A stretch of DNA of 64,000 bases. Source: Polaribacter ponticola (lineage in GTDB: Bacteria; Bacteroidota; Bacteroidia; Flavobacteriales; Flavobacteriaceae). The notes below the pieces were generated by a model, which searched no databases, was not told where the DNA came from, and saw only the letters and a list, made by a program, of their open reading frames with translations. Below, in pieces: positions 1-9,536 of this stretch. The DNA is taken from assembly GCF_026191475.2 (NCBI RefSeq), contig NZ_JAOSLC020000004.1:62001-126000 (forward strand). Reading direction: 5' to 3'. Every line of letters starts with the position of its first letter. Positions within the stretch are counted from its first letter, which is position 1. Made by a program: the position numbers and the translations under genes.

Positions 1-2316
1 GTTTCTATTCACGATCATGGAGCTGGTGGGCATTTAAATTGTTTATCTGAATTAGTAGAAGATACTGGTGGAAAAATAAATTTAGACGCTTTACCTGTTG
101 GAGATCCAACTTTATCAGCAAAAGAAATTATTGGTAACGAATCTCAAGAAAGAATGGGATTGGTTATTGCAGAAAAACATATAGATACTTTACAAAAAAT
201 TGCAGAACGTGAGCGTTCGCCAATCTATACTGTTGGAGATGTTACTGGAAATGATCGTTTTACTTTTGAATCTAAAACTACTGGTAAAAAACCAATGGAT
301 TTAGCTTTAGAAGACATGTTTGGTTCATCACCTAAAACTATAATGACAGACAAGACTGTTGTTAGAAATTATAAAAATTCTAGATATAAAATTAAGAACT
401 TTAAAAAATATTTAGAGCAAGTTTTACAGTTAGAAGCTGTTGCTTGTAAAGATTGGTTAACAAATAAAGTAGACCGTTGTGTTGGTGGTAAAGTTGCCAA
501 ACAACAATGTGTTGGACCATTACAAATTCCGTTAAATAATGTTGGTGTTATGGCATTAGATTATAACGGTAAAGAAGGTGTAGCAACAAGTATTGGCCAC
601 TCGCCTATTTCGGCTTTAATTAATCCGGAAGCTGGAAGTAGAAACGCCATTACAGAAAGTTTAACCAACATTATTTGGGCACCTTTAAAAGATAATTTAG
701 ATTCAATTTCATTATCTGCAAACTGGATGTGGCCTTGTAAAAATGAAGGTGAAGATGCTCGTTTATATAAAGCTGTTAAAGCAGTTTCAGAATTTTCTAT
801 CGGTTTAGGAATTAATGTTCCTACTGGTAAAGATTCTTTATCTATGAAACAAAAATATCCTGATGGTGATGTAATTGCACCAGGAACTGTAATTATTTCT
901 GCTGCTGGAAACTGTAATGAAATTAGTAAAGTTGTAGAACCTCTTTTACAAGTTAATGGTGGAAATATCTATTATATTAATATTTCTCAAGACGAATTTA
1001 AATTAGGAGGAAGTTCTTTTCATCAAGTTTTAAATACCATTGGAAATGAAGCGCCAGATGTTACTGATGTAGCTTTTGTAAAAAATACTTTTAATACAAT
1101 TCAAGAATTAATAAAGGCTGATAAAATTACCGCAGGACATGATGTTGCTTCTGGTGGTTTAATTACAACGTTGTTAGAAATGTGTTTTGCTGATGTTAAT
1201 TTAGGTGCAGATTTAAACATTTCTTCTTTAAATGAAGAAGATGCTATAAAAGTATTGTTTGCTGAAAATTCGGGAATTGTTTTTCAATCGGATGCTTCAA
1301 TAGAAAGTATTTTATCAGAAAACAATATTGAGTTTTTTAATATTGGAACTGCTACTAACTCAGGAACTGTAAACATTCAAAATAACGAAGATGCTTTCTC
1401 TTTTAATGTTTCTGAAATGAGAGATGTTTGGTATAAGACCTCTTTCCTACTCGATCAAAAACAAACTGCAAACAGGTTAGCAAAAGATCGTTTCGACAAT
1501 TATAAAAAACAGCCTTTACAGTTTACCTTTCCTGAAAACTTCACAGGGAAATTACCTAAAATCGGTAAAAAGAAGCCAAAAGCTGCAATTATTCGTGAAA
1601 AAGGAAGTAATTCTGAACGTGAAATGGCAAATGCAATGTATTTAGCTGGTTTTGATGTAAAAGATGTTCATATGACCGATTTAATTTCTGGTCGTGAAAC
1701 TTTAGAAGATATTCAGTTTATTGGTGCTGTAGGTGGTTTTTCTAATAGTGATGTTTTAGGTTCTGCTAAAGGTTGGGCTGGAGCATTTAAATACAACGAA
1801 AAAGCAAATACAGCTTTAAAAAACTTCTTTAAAAGAGAAGATACATTATCTGTTGGTATTTGTAACGGTGCACAATTATGGATGGAATTAGATTTAATAA
1901 ACCCAGATCATAAAGTACACGGAAAATTAGTGCATAACGATTCTAAAAAACACGAGAGTTCTTTTACTTCTGTAAAAATTCAAGAAAATAATTCTGTAAT
2001 GTTATCTAGTTTAGCAGGAACGGAATTAGGTGTTTGGATTTCTCATGGAGAAGGAAAATTTAACTTACCAGAAGCCGAAGAAAACTACAATATTGTTGCA
2101 AAATACGGTTATGAAGGTTACCCAAATAACCCAAATGGATCAGACTTTAACACAGCAATGTTATGTGATAAAACAGGAAGACATTTAGTAACAATGCCTC
2201 ATATTGAGCGTTCTACTTTTCAATGGAATTGGGCAAATTACCCAACTAATAGAAAAGATGAAGTTACGCCTTGGTTAGAAGCGTTTGTAAATGCTAAAAA
2301 CTGGTTAACAAAATAA
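1..2316 (+). CDS. purL: Phosphoribosylformylglycinamidine synthase, 3' part (start outside window)
   Basis: The frame is open from base 1, so the start lies upstream; 771 residues are visible of a protein that is usually about 1,200-1,300 residues in its single-chain form. The enzyme makes FGAM from FGAR, glutamine and ATP in cytoplasmic purine synthesis. Visible parts are a PurM-like ATP-binding region (GHDVASGG near visible residue 379) and a C-terminal class I glutamine amidotransferase domain from about residue 527 (KAAIIREKGSN). The likely nucleophile cysteine is in GICNGAQLW near residue 621, and a late HIER motif supplies the His/Glu pair. A strong terminator follows, so purL ends its transcript here. 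Family assignment is secure. Confidence 0.97.
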   Translation, partial: VSIHDHGAGGHLNCLSELVEDTGGKINLDALPVGDPTLSAKEIIGNESQERMGLVIAEKHIDTLQKIAERERSPIYTVGDVTGNDRFTFESKTTGKKPMDLALEDMFGSSPKTIMTDKTVVRNYKNSRYKIKNFKKYLEQVLQLEAVACKDWLTNKVDRCVGGKVAKQQCVGPLQIPLNNVGVMALDYNGKEGVATSIGHSPISALINPEAGSRNAITESLTNIIWAPLKDNLDSISLSANWMWPCKNEGEDARLYKAVKAVSEFSIGLGINVPTGKDSLSMKQKYPDGDVIAPGTVIISAAGNCNEISKVVEPLLQVNGGNIYYINISQDEFKLGGSSFHQVLNTIGNEAPDVTDVAFVKNTFNTIQELIKADKITAGHDVASGGLITTLLEMCFADVNLGADLNISSLNEEDAIKVLFAENSGIVFQSDASIESILSENNIEFFNIGTATNSGTVNIQNNEDAFSFNVSEMRDVWYKTSFLLDQKQTANRLAKDRFDNYKKQPLQFTFPENFTGKLPKIGKKKPKAAIIREKGSNSEREMANAMYLAGFDVKDVHMTDLISGRETLEDIQFIGAVGGFSNSDVLGSAKGWAGAFKYNEKANTALKNFFKREDTLSVGICNGAQLWMELDLINPDHKVHGKLVHNDSKKHESSFTSVKIQENNSVMLSSLAGTELGVWISHGEGKFNLPEAEENYNIVAKYGYEGYPNNPNGSDFNTAMLCDKTGRHLVTMPHIERSTFQWNWANYPTNRKDEVTPWLEAFVNAKNWLTK

Positions 2317-2336
2317 TTTTTAAAAAAAGTATATCT

Positions 2337-2366
2337 AAAAAGGGCTTTTTTTAAAGCCCTTTTTTT
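2337..2366 (+). terminator. Intrinsic terminator after purL
   Basis: An A-rich 5' arm with AAAGGGCTT pairs with AAGCCCTTT and runs into a T tract, 20 bases after the purL stop. Confidence 0.9.
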
Positions 2367-2384
2367 GTTTTAATATAAAGTGAA

Positions 2385-3612
2385 ATGAAAATTCCAGAAA
2401 AATATCAATTTATAGTTGCGCTTGGAAAAGCGTTACATGTTTACGGTATTCCTTCTTACAAAATACAAGCTTATCTAACTGAAGTTGCTACAAAACAAGG
2501 AATTACTGGCAGTTTTATGGATTCTCCAACATGGATAAATTATATTTTCTATGAAGATGAGAGTTCTTATAGTTATGTAGAATGTGTGCTTCCTGGTTCA
2601 TTAAATTTAGGAGCTTATTCTAGAATTGCAGAATTAACCAATAAAGTTATAGATTCTAAAATAGATAATGAAGCTATTAACAAAGAATTAAATATAATAC
2701 ATTCTAAAACAAAGAGCATAAATCACTTGTTTTTAACTTTAGCTTACGCTGCTTCTGCTGGTTGTTTTAGTATAATGATAGGTACTAATTTGGTGTCTTT
2801 TGCTTTTTCTTTATTATTAGGTGCATTAATCTATCTTTTAGTATATTTTACAAGTAAATCTAACTATTTACACAATATTTTTGAATCTTTAAGTGCATTG
2901 ATTGCAACTATTATCTGTTGTTCATTATCATTAATTTTTCCAACCTTTAATATAGGTTTAACCATTTTAGCTTCTATTATTATTTTTATTCCTGGTTTGG
3001 CTATTACTACTGCTTTAGAAGAACTAACTTCTAAAAGCTTGGTTTCTGGTAGTGCAAAACTTTTTGATGCTGTACTACTATTATTTAAACAATTTTTTGG
3101 TGTATTGCTGGGTATAGCCTTAATGACCTCTTTAGCAGATATTGATTTAACCTATCATGTTTCTGAAATGCCAAAATGGACTATTTATTTAGCGATACCA
3201 ATATTTTCCATTGCGTTATTACCCATATTTCAGGTACGAAAAAAACATGCTTTTTGGAGCTTTAACTGGTATTACAGCATTTTTTATGACGGTTTGGTTG
3301 TCTGGGTACGGAGTATTAATAAGTACATTTATTGGAACTCTTGTTGTTGTTGGGGCAAGCCGTTTGTTTGGCAGAATTTCCAAAACACCTAAAACAGTTT
3401 ATTTAATTCAAGGAATTGTAATGCTGGTTCCTGGAAGTAAGTCTTTTATGGGCTTAAGTAATTCATTTTTTAGCCCTTCTACTAGTACTGGTTCTATAGA
3501 TTTATTTGAACAAGTAGCTTTTATATTAATGGGCATAATTGGCGGTTTACTTTTTGCTGGTACATTTAGAGACAGAACTCCGAAAAAATTTGGTATGAAA
3601 ACCAAAAATTAA
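2385..3612 (+). CDS. ThrE-type threonine/serine exporter family membrane protein (frame broken)
   Basis: The two open frames join into about 408 residues when one base is removed from an A7 run at 3239-3245 (cga-aaa-aac instead of cga-aaa-aaa). The joined protein has a soluble N-terminal region (residues 1-110) with a GSFMDSPTWINY segment, then about ten hydrophobic helices. This two-part layout matches the ThrE/YjjP-YjjB family (DUF1212 plus ThrE_2), inner-membrane proteins implicated in threonine and serine export. The second part carries LVPGSKSFMG, typical of the ThrE_2 half. The start at 2385 follows the purL terminator closely. Substrate is inferred from family only. The break could be a base-call error or a real mutation. 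Confidence 0.8.
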
Positions 3613-3632
3613 AACTATTATTTTATATAAAA

Positions 3633-3666
3633 AAAACAGCTTTTAGAAGAATCTAAAAGCTGTTTT
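3633..3666 (+). terminator. Terminator-like hairpin after the exporter gene
   Basis: AAAACAGCTTTTAGA and TCTAAAAGCTGTTTT form a long perfect stem with a four-base loop. The following T run is only TTTT, so termination is likely but not certain. Confidence 0.65.
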
Positions 3667-3746
3667 GCGTTAGGGATTGAAGCTTTGTTTGAGCTCTCAC
3701 GCTTTTTTTAGCGTGAAGCGAGTGCGGAAAGCCCGTTTAAACGCCC
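3667..3746. repeat. Structured, GC-richer intergenic repeat element
   Basis: This 80-base stretch is clearly richer in G and C than its surroundings. It opens with GCGTTAGGGATTGAAGC and closes with GCGGAAAGCCCGTTTAAACGC. The ends pair (GCGTT with AACGC, GGG with CCC), and an inner hairpin TCACGC/GCGTGA encloses a T-rich loop. Elements with GATTGAAGC near one end and GCGGAAAGC near the other recur between genes in flavobacterial genomes, from memory and not checked here. It sits between two convergent genes, which suits an intergenic repeat. No function is claimed. Confidence 0.55.
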
Positions 3747-3758
3747 AAAAAATTTAAA

Positions 3759-4505
3759 CTACATTACTTTTCTAATAGTAGATTCTCCAATAACAATTCC
3801 TTTTTTTAACTGAGCATCTCCTGTATATAATACAGTAGCTTCTCCATAAGAACTTACTTTTATTTTTTTAGATACATTAAATTGAAAAGTACCATTACCA
3901 TATGCTGTAATTTTGGTTTCATGAGACTTTACATCTGATGCCATAATTTTACTAGCTCCATAAGCTCTAAATTTTTGTTGCTTAACTGTACCTTTTTCAA
4001 TATTTAAATAACTATCACCATAAATTGAAACATCTAAATTATTTACATTTATTTTATTGATTATTACTTCTGATTTACCATAAATTCTTAGCTTACAATC
4101 GTTTTGTTTTATTGATGATTTAAATGTAATTTTCTCTTCGCCTCTTAAAGAAAAAGTATTTACGCTAGAATAAGTAACAATTACCCTAGCAACTTTGTTT
4201 TTATATAATGGCACTTTTTTATTATAATTATTGGCAATGTTTTTATTATTTTTAGTGTAAGTTTTTGCACCTTCTAAATACACTTGAAGAGTTCCTTTTT
4301 TTAATTCATATTTAAATTTTTCTCTAGGAACACTAATATTATCTATAACAATACTTGGATTTTTGCCTTCTATGAATACTGTTTCTATATGCGGACTTAC
4401 TATGATTTTGTCAAAACTTTTAGTAAGTTTTATTCTATTTTGTGCTTTTATATTACTATTAATACTGAATAATGTAAGAAGGAAAATGGTTAATTTAAAT
4501 TTCAT
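3759..4505 (-). CDS. Secreted head-GIN (DUF2807) domain protein
   Basis: The 248-residue protein begins with a clear signal peptide (MKFKLTIFLLTLFSINSNIKAQ), so it should leave the cytoplasm. The rest is a regular beta-strand pattern with repeated small turns (IYGKSEV, IYGDSYL, AYGASKI, AYGNGTF, SYGEATV), the hallmark of DUF2807/GIN beta-solenoid domains common in Bacteroidota. Its molecular role is not known. It is transcribed alone, converging on the ThrE-like gene. I see no catalytic motif. The family call is good; the location (periplasm or outer surface) is inferred from the signal peptide. Confidence 0.85.
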   Translation of the reverse strand: MKFKLTIFLLTLFSINSNIKAQNRIKLTKSFDKIIVSPHIETVFIEGKNPSIVIDNISVPREKFKYELKKGTLQVYLEGAKTYTKNNKNIANNYNKKVPLYKNKVARVIVTYSSVNTFSLRGEEKITFKSSIKQNDCKLRIYGKSEVIINKINVNNLDVSIYGDSYLNIEKGTVKQQKFRAYGASKIMASDVKSHETKITAYGNGTFQFNVSKKIKVSSYGEATVLYTGDAQLKKGIVIGESTIRKVM

Positions 4506-4882
4506 CTTTTTTATTTAAGTTTGTTTTTTTAATGGACATTCTTTTTTAAACTATTGTACACTAAATAAAAGACTCATCAAATTTTAATTTGTGACTGTTT
4601 CAAAAAATAAATTTTAAATAAACTGCATATTAATCTTAAACAAAAAAATGTTCTAGATTAATAAAAACACTTTAACTATAGTATATGTTTAATAAACGAT
4701 AGTTAGCCTTAGTTTATCAGAACAAATTTAATTTCTGTAGTATTTTATTTAGTTTTGAATAATTGTACTTATTTAAAAATAAATATAAAATAATCTTTTC
4801 CTAGTTAAAGTTTATTTTTTTTAACATGAAGACCCTATAAATAAAAAAATTAAGTCGATTAAAATTTAGATCTAAAAGAAAA
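4506..4882. other. 377-base gene-free divergent promoter region
   Basis: Very AT-rich DNA between the DUF2807 gene (minus) and the first AraC-family gene (plus). Apart from the direct-repeat pair at 4674-4704, listed separately, I see no ORF, hairpin terminator or RNA gene. Confidence 0.6.
4674..4704. promoter_or_regulatory. Direct-repeat pair upstream of AraC paralogue 1 (putative operator)
   Basis: AACTATAGTA at 4674 and AACGATAGTT at 4695 lie exactly 21 bases apart. The related pair upstream of the second AraC gene has the same spacing. A two-turn spacing of direct half-sites is what AraC-family proteins bind. Autoregulation or cross-regulation is inferred. Confidence 0.5.
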
Positions 4883-5691
4883 ATGAAATTCGATTATAAA
4901 AATGAAAAAGACTCTAGAAATATAATAAATAATATTTTTATTTTATCTTTTGAAAAAAAGACCTACCATTTAAATCTATAATTGTTCCTACTGGGCTACC
5001 TTCTATTGCTTATATTTTTGGAGAGAAGCAAAGAATAATTCATAATAAAATAAGAACAGATTTTAATAATTTTATCGTTTCTGGTCAATTTGATTCTACA
5101 TATGAATATTTTGTAAATAGTGAAGCTACAAACTTTGGTATCAACTTAAATCCAACAGCGTTGTATAAATTATTGAAAACGGATATTTCTTTATTAACTA
5201 ATAAACACATATGTATAGAAGAATTAAATAAGTCTCTTAATTATAATGCAAGTAAGATCTTTATAAAGCATAAAAATAATGTTGACGGTTTTATAAAAGA
5301 ATTTATAGAACATATAGAAAATTTAGATTTGTTAATTGATAATGATGTAAAAAATATTGACCTAGCAATAGATTATATTTTTGAAAAAGAAGGAATGTTA
5401 CAAGTATTAGATTTGCTTAAAATTATTCCGTTATCTCAAAAATCATTAGAAACAAAATTTAAAAAAATAATTGGCTTAACACCTGGTAAATATTTAAGAT
5501 TAATCCGCTTTACTAAACTAATGCGGAAGTATGAAAGTAAAGAAATAGATATTAACGACCTTATATATATGTATAATTACTACGATCACTCGCATTTTAT
5601 AAAAGATTTTAAATTATTTATGTCTGAGTCTCCAAAATTATATTTTAAAAAAGAATACCCATTGATTAAAGCCTACTCAAAAGATTTATAA
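4883..5691 (+). CDS. AraC-family transcriptional regulator, paralogue 1 (frame broken)
   Basis: One added base in the A7 run at 4953-4959 restores a 269-residue protein collinear with the 268-residue neighbour at 5867. The N-terminal half resembles the DUF6597-type sensor region seen on many Bacteroidota AraC proteins (DLPFKSIIVPTG, SGQFDSTYEYF). The C-terminal 100 residues form two helix-turn-helix motifs of the AraC type, ending with YYDHSHFIKDFKLF and SPKLYF. It would act as a cytoplasmic DNA-binding regulator; ligand and targets are unknown. Start ATG at 4883 is chosen by alignment with the paralogue. The pair probably arose by tandem duplication. Confidence 0.8.
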
Positions 5692-5751
5692 ATAGCAAGT
5701 AACTTTATATTTTCAAATTAACTAAATATCATTTTTTTAAAAAAACAGTTT

Positions 5752-5782
5752 AACTATACTTTATTGTAAACCAACTATACTT
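5752..5782. promoter_or_regulatory. Direct repeat upstream of AraC paralogue 2 (putative operator)
   Basis: Two identical copies of AACTATACTT start at 5752 and 5773, exactly 21 bases apart, 85 bases before the start codon at 5867. Spacing and motif match the pair upstream of paralogue 1. Confidence 0.6.
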
Positions 5783-5866
5783 GATTATGGCTTAACATAA
5801 TTAATAGGAATTTAATTTTTTATTATTTAATATTGCTATAACACATTAATACCCAAAAACATAGTC

Positions 5867-6673
5867 ATGGAATTTAATTTTATAGAGGGTAAGGATAGTA
5901 GAAATTTAGTTAAAAACTTATTTAAATTAACTTTTTCAAAGAATGATTTGCCTTTTGAGTCTATTATACTTCCATTAGGTTTTCCTTCTTTAGCATATAT
6001 TTTTAGTAATACGCAAGAAATCGATTTTAAAGGAAAAAAATCATCTATTAAAGGATCTGTAATCACTGGTCAATTTTATGGCACTTATGATTTTTCTGTA
6101 AAAGATGAGAGTACTAATATTGGCATAATATTGCATCCTACTTCTTTATATAAAATTTTTAAGACAGATATTTCATTCTTAACAAATAAAATTACACCAA
6201 TAGAAGAGTTTAATTTAAAAATTTCAAAGGAACTCTCTTCAATTTTTTTAAACAATAAAGATGAGCTGTTAAACTATGAAAAAGAAATGTTGATTTTTAT
6301 TGAATCTTTAAATATTAAAACAGATTCTGAAGTTAAACAAATTGATAAAGCTATTAACCTAATAATTGAAAAAGATGGCTTAATACAAGTTAATGAGCTA
6401 TTAAACGTTATTTCGTTTAGTCAAAAATCATTAGAAACTAAATTTAAAAAAATTGTAGGCTTAACTCCTGGTAAATTTATAAGACAGTATCGTTTTATGA
6501 ATCTAATGCAAAAATATCAATCAAAAAAAATAGCCTTAACAGATTTAATTTACATGTTTGATTATTATGATCAATCACACTTTGCAAAAGATTTTAAATT
6601 TTTCATGAAACAAAGCCCAAAAAAATTCTTTAAAAACGATTATCCTCTTTTAGAAAAATATTTAATCGAATAA
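5867..6673 (+). CDS. AraC-family transcriptional regulator, paralogue 2
   Basis: Intact 268-residue regulator. Residues 1-150 match the paralogue's sensor-like region (DLPFESIILPLGFPSLAY, GQFYGTYDFSV). Residues about 165-260 form the AraC DNA-binding domain, with LSQKSLETKFKK-type first recognition helix (here FSQKSLETKFKKIVGLTPGK) and a second motif YYDQSHFAKDFKFF. No membrane segments are present, so it is a cytoplasmic regulator. It lies just upstream of three small-RNA-like units and may or may not control them; their conserved upstream motif differs from the AACTATACTT repeat. Function beyond DNA binding is unknown. Confidence 0.88.
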   Translation: MEFNFIEGKDSRNLVKNLFKLTFSKNDLPFESIILPLGFPSLAYIFSNTQEIDFKGKKSSIKGSVITGQFYGTYDFSVKDESTNIGIILHPTSLYKIFKTDISFLTNKITPIEEFNLKISKELSSIFLNNKDELLNYEKEMLIFIESLNIKTDSEVKQIDKAINLIIEKDGLIQVNELLNVISFSQKSLETKFKKIVGLTPGKFIRQYRFMNLMQKYQSKKIALTDLIYMFDYYDQSHFAKDFKFFMKQSPKKFFKNDYPLLEKYLIE

Positions 6674-6693
6674 GTTTTTCCCTTTTAAGAAAA

Positions 6694-6742
6694 ACAATTA
6701 CGATTTTTTACAATATTTAACTTTAATAAATTATTACTTTTA
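6694..6742 (+). promoter_or_regulatory. Promoter region of small-RNA unit 1
   Basis: Contains TTACGATTTTTTAC at 6698-6711, preceded by ACAA, then a TAnnTTTA box (TACTTTTA) at 6735-6742. The same two elements occur in the same arrangement in the next two units. Confidence 0.5.
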
Positions 6743-6748
6743 TAGTGT

Positions 6749-6830
6749 AAGGTTTTATTTATAATTTTGGGGGAAATTATAAATAAAATTAAATAAAACA
6801 GAGCTGATTAATAATCTACTCTGTTTTTTT
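6749..6830 (+). ncRNA. Small-RNA-like unit 1 of a tandem triplet
   Basis: I do not recognise the family. The predicted RNA begins a few bases after the -10-like box. It holds a perfect 15-base-pair hairpin, TTTTATTTATAATTT (6753-6767) against AAATTATAAATAAAA (6774-6788), closed by the loop TGGGGG. An A-rich linker follows, then a terminator hairpin (ACAGAG with CTCTGT) ending in T7 at 6824-6830. The G run starts 58 bases after the upstream motif, as in both other units. There is no ORF of note. The 5' end is inferred from the promoter box. Confidence 0.6.
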
Positions 6831-6845
6831 ATGCTAAAAATTCAA

Positions 6846-6889
6846 TTACGATTTTTTACCTTTTTTTTGTTAAAAAACAATTACATTTA
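6846..6889 (+). promoter_or_regulatory. Promoter region of small-RNA unit 2
   Basis: TTACGATTTTTTAC at 6846-6859, preceded by CAA, followed by the -10-like box TACATTTA at 6882-6889. Confidence 0.5.
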
Positions 6890-6895
6890 TAATAT

Positions 6896-6966
6896 AAAAA
6901 TTATTTATACCTTTTAGGGGAAGTTATAAATAATAAAAAAGAGCTAGTTTATTCTAGCTCTTTTTT
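6896..6966 (+). ncRNA. Small-RNA-like unit 2 of a tandem triplet
   Basis: The hairpin arms are ATTATTTATACCTT (6900-6913) and AAGTTATAAATAAT (6921-6934), with one mismatch in 14 pairs and a TTAGGGG loop. A perfect terminator follows directly (GAGCTAG and CTAGCTC inside A6/T6). The arms differ in sequence from unit 1 while keeping pairing, so pairing itself seems conserved. The 5' end is inferred from the promoter box. Confidence 0.6.
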
Positions 6967-6988
6967 CTTTATAATAAATGTGATTTTT

Positions 6989-7033
6989 TTACGATTTTTT
7001 ACAATAATTAAAAGCCTTTTTAATATAAATTTA
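6989..7033 (+). promoter_or_regulatory. Promoter region of small-RNA unit 3
   Basis: TTACGATTTTTTAC at 6989-7002, then the -10-like box TAAATTTA at 7026-7033, at the same spacing as unit 1. Confidence 0.5.
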
Positions 7034-7039
7034 CAATGA

Positions 7040-7113
7040 ACATAATTATTAATAGTTTTGGGAGAAACTTTTAATTATATAAAAAAAGACTGAATTTAAT
7101 TCAGTCTTTTTTT
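7040..7113 (+). ncRNA. Small-RNA-like unit 3 of a tandem triplet
   Basis: Arms ATTAATAGTTT (7048-7058) and AAACTTTTAAT (7065-7075) pair with one mismatch around a TGGGAG loop. The terminator uses GACTGAATT and AATTCAGTC inside A7/T7 (7081-7113). That terminator can also serve the convergent permease gene that ends at 7121. The G run again starts 58 bases after the motif. Confidence 0.58.
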
Positions 7114-7120
7114 ATATAAT

Positions 7121-9534
7121 TTATTCAAACTTTAAATATTTAATTAAATCAATTTTAGTTGCCTTAAAAGCTTTTAATCCAACAACAATAAATACTAAGA
7201 TAGTTAAAATAATTGGTGTAATTACAAAAGGTAAAATTGGCATATCTATTCTATAAATAAAATTATCTAACCAAGTTTGCATTAAATAATATGCAATTGG
7301 TATTAAAATAATTGAAGCAATTAATGTAATTTTTAAGAAATTTTTAATTAATTGAAACATAATCTCCTGAACAGATGCTCCTAAAGTTTTACGTATTGCA
7401 ACTTCTTTTAATCTTTGCTGAATTGTTAAAGTAGCTAAAGCAAATAAACCTAAAAGCGAAATAAAAATTACCACAGAAGTTAAAATTAAAAAAAGTGTTT
7501 TTTGATTTTGATATTTTTTATACGTTCTCGCAAAACGCTTATTTAAAAACTGAGCTCTAAATGGATAGCCTTGTTCTATGTTCGCATGCCAATAATTCTC
7601 TATAAACTTAATCGTTTCTTGAGCGTTATCTGGTTTAATTTTAAATTGCATCCACCAAAAATTTTGTTTCATCCAATCAAAAGTATTCCAATGCATCATC
7701 ATAGTAGGTAAAATTTCACTATCTAATCCGTTAGTATGGTAGTCTTTTAACATACCTACTATAATTAAATTTTTTCCATCATTTACCTCGTCACCAAAAC
7801 CTGCATCTATTTTTTTTCCAATCGGATCATCATAAATATTAAATTTCTTAGCTAAAGTTTCGTTTATTAAAATGTTTTTTAATGTATCTGAAGCAAATGA
7901 TTCTTGTAAATATCTTCCTTTAACAAGTTTAACATTCATTGTTTGCAGATAATTAAAATCAATTGCATTTGCATAAGTTTGAACAGAAATATCTTTATAA
8001 TCTACATTGGTAGAATTAGAGCTACCACCACCAATAGTATAAGAATTACTAGTAACTACATCTATACTTGGGTGCTTTACTAATTCTTTTTTTGCTAATA
8101 AGTACTTTTTATATCTATCATTATTAGCATTCATGTTTACTAAAACAACTTGATCGCCTTCAAAACCAAGATCTTTATTCATCATATAATCTACTTGATA
8201 AAAAATAATTATAGAACCAGATAAAAAGAATCCCGAAATTAAAAATTGTAAACCCAACATAATGTTTCTTGCAAAAATACCTTGCTTACTCCTCGAAACG
8301 TTTCCTTTTAAAACTTCTACAGATTTAAATTTAGATAAATATATTGCAGGAATAAAACCAACCAATAGAGAAATAAGCATTGCTATACAACCAACTTTTA
8401 TAAGTAATTCAAAATTTAGAATCGAAATTTCTTTCTTCATAAAATCATTAAATGAAGGTAAAATTAATTCTACTGTTATTAATGATAAAATAAAGGCTAT
8501 TAATCCCTGTAAAACAATTTCTAATGCATATTGCTGAGTTAATGATATTTTAGACAATCCTAAAGTTTTCTTTACTCCTACTTCTTTTGCTCTTTGTGTT
8601 GCAGAGGCAATTGATAAATTTATAAAATTAACACACGAAATTATTATTAGTAATATCGATAAAGACAGCATTATAATTATTAACTCATAGTTACCTTTTC
8701 CTTCTGGCCCAGCATCTGAAGCAATCGTTTTTAAACGAATGTCTTTTAAAGGCTCTAAAATTACGGTTGTACCATGTTTTTCGAAAAATTCTTCAATCGA
8801 AATACCATCTTTTTTTGCTTGAGGTTCAGTAACATTTTTAAACCATACCTCGTTTACCTTTTTATTCAAAAGTTTTAAATCTGATTCTTTATTAACCTTT
8901 ACAAATAAATTATTAGAAAAACTTCCCCAATGGCCAGAGGGTTCTTTTTTAAATTGAACAACCATTTTAGGCATAAAATAATGTTTACCAGTTATTTTGT
9001 ATACAGTTGTTATAATAAAACTTCTGTCAGAAAACTCAATCGTTTTACCAATTGCAGATTCTTTACCAAATAAATCTATAGCTTGTTCTTCTGAAATTGC
9101 TAAATTACTCCTACTTTCTTTAAAAGATTGAGCACTTCCTTCTACAATTTCAAAAGAGAAAAAATCGAAAAAGCTTGGATTACCAACCAATATATCTTGT
9201 AAATAAATATCTTTTCCTTTTACTCTAACCACTTTACTATTTGGCCAAGACCTGCTTAAATAAAAATTATTTATTTCTGGTATTTCTTCTTTAAACTTTA
9301 AACCTTCTACATTGTTACTACTTGCCCAAATATCGTTATCAGACATTTTATGAACAACTCGGTATATTTCATTACTATTTGAGTTATTGGTGTTATAACT
9401 TTCTTCATCATTTAAATAAAGTAAAACTATGAGTAAACCAGCAAAACCAACAGTTAAACCAAATATATTAACAAGTATATTTAGCCAGTTTTTTTACTAT
9501 TTCTATAAAAAATTTTAAACCAAATTTTTAACAT
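7121..9534 (-). CDS. MacB/FtsX-type ABC transporter permease, copy 1 (frame broken near the start)
   Basis: One added base in the T7 run at 9489-9495 (A7 in the coding strand) joins the N-terminus MLKIWFKIFYRNSKKNW to the long frame, giving about 804 residues. The layout is an N-terminal membrane helix, a periplasmic MacB core domain, three helices around residues 280-400, a fourth, a second periplasmic core domain, and three C-terminal helices with LKEVAIRKTLGAS. Such double FtsX-type permeases in Bacteroidota work with a LolD/MacB-like ATPase. It is the last gene of the five-gene minus-strand operon and lies 2 bases after copy 2. Substrate unknown. Confidence 0.85.
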
Positions 9535-9536
9535 GT

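Noticed and set aside
6762..6769. TAATTTTG at the G run of unit 1 (and TAGTTTTG in unit 3) read as a TAnnTTTG promoter for a shorter RNA
   Set aside because: Unit 2 lacks the exact box, and the motif lies in hairpin arms that covary. The upstream TAnnTTTA boxes keep the spacing in all three units.
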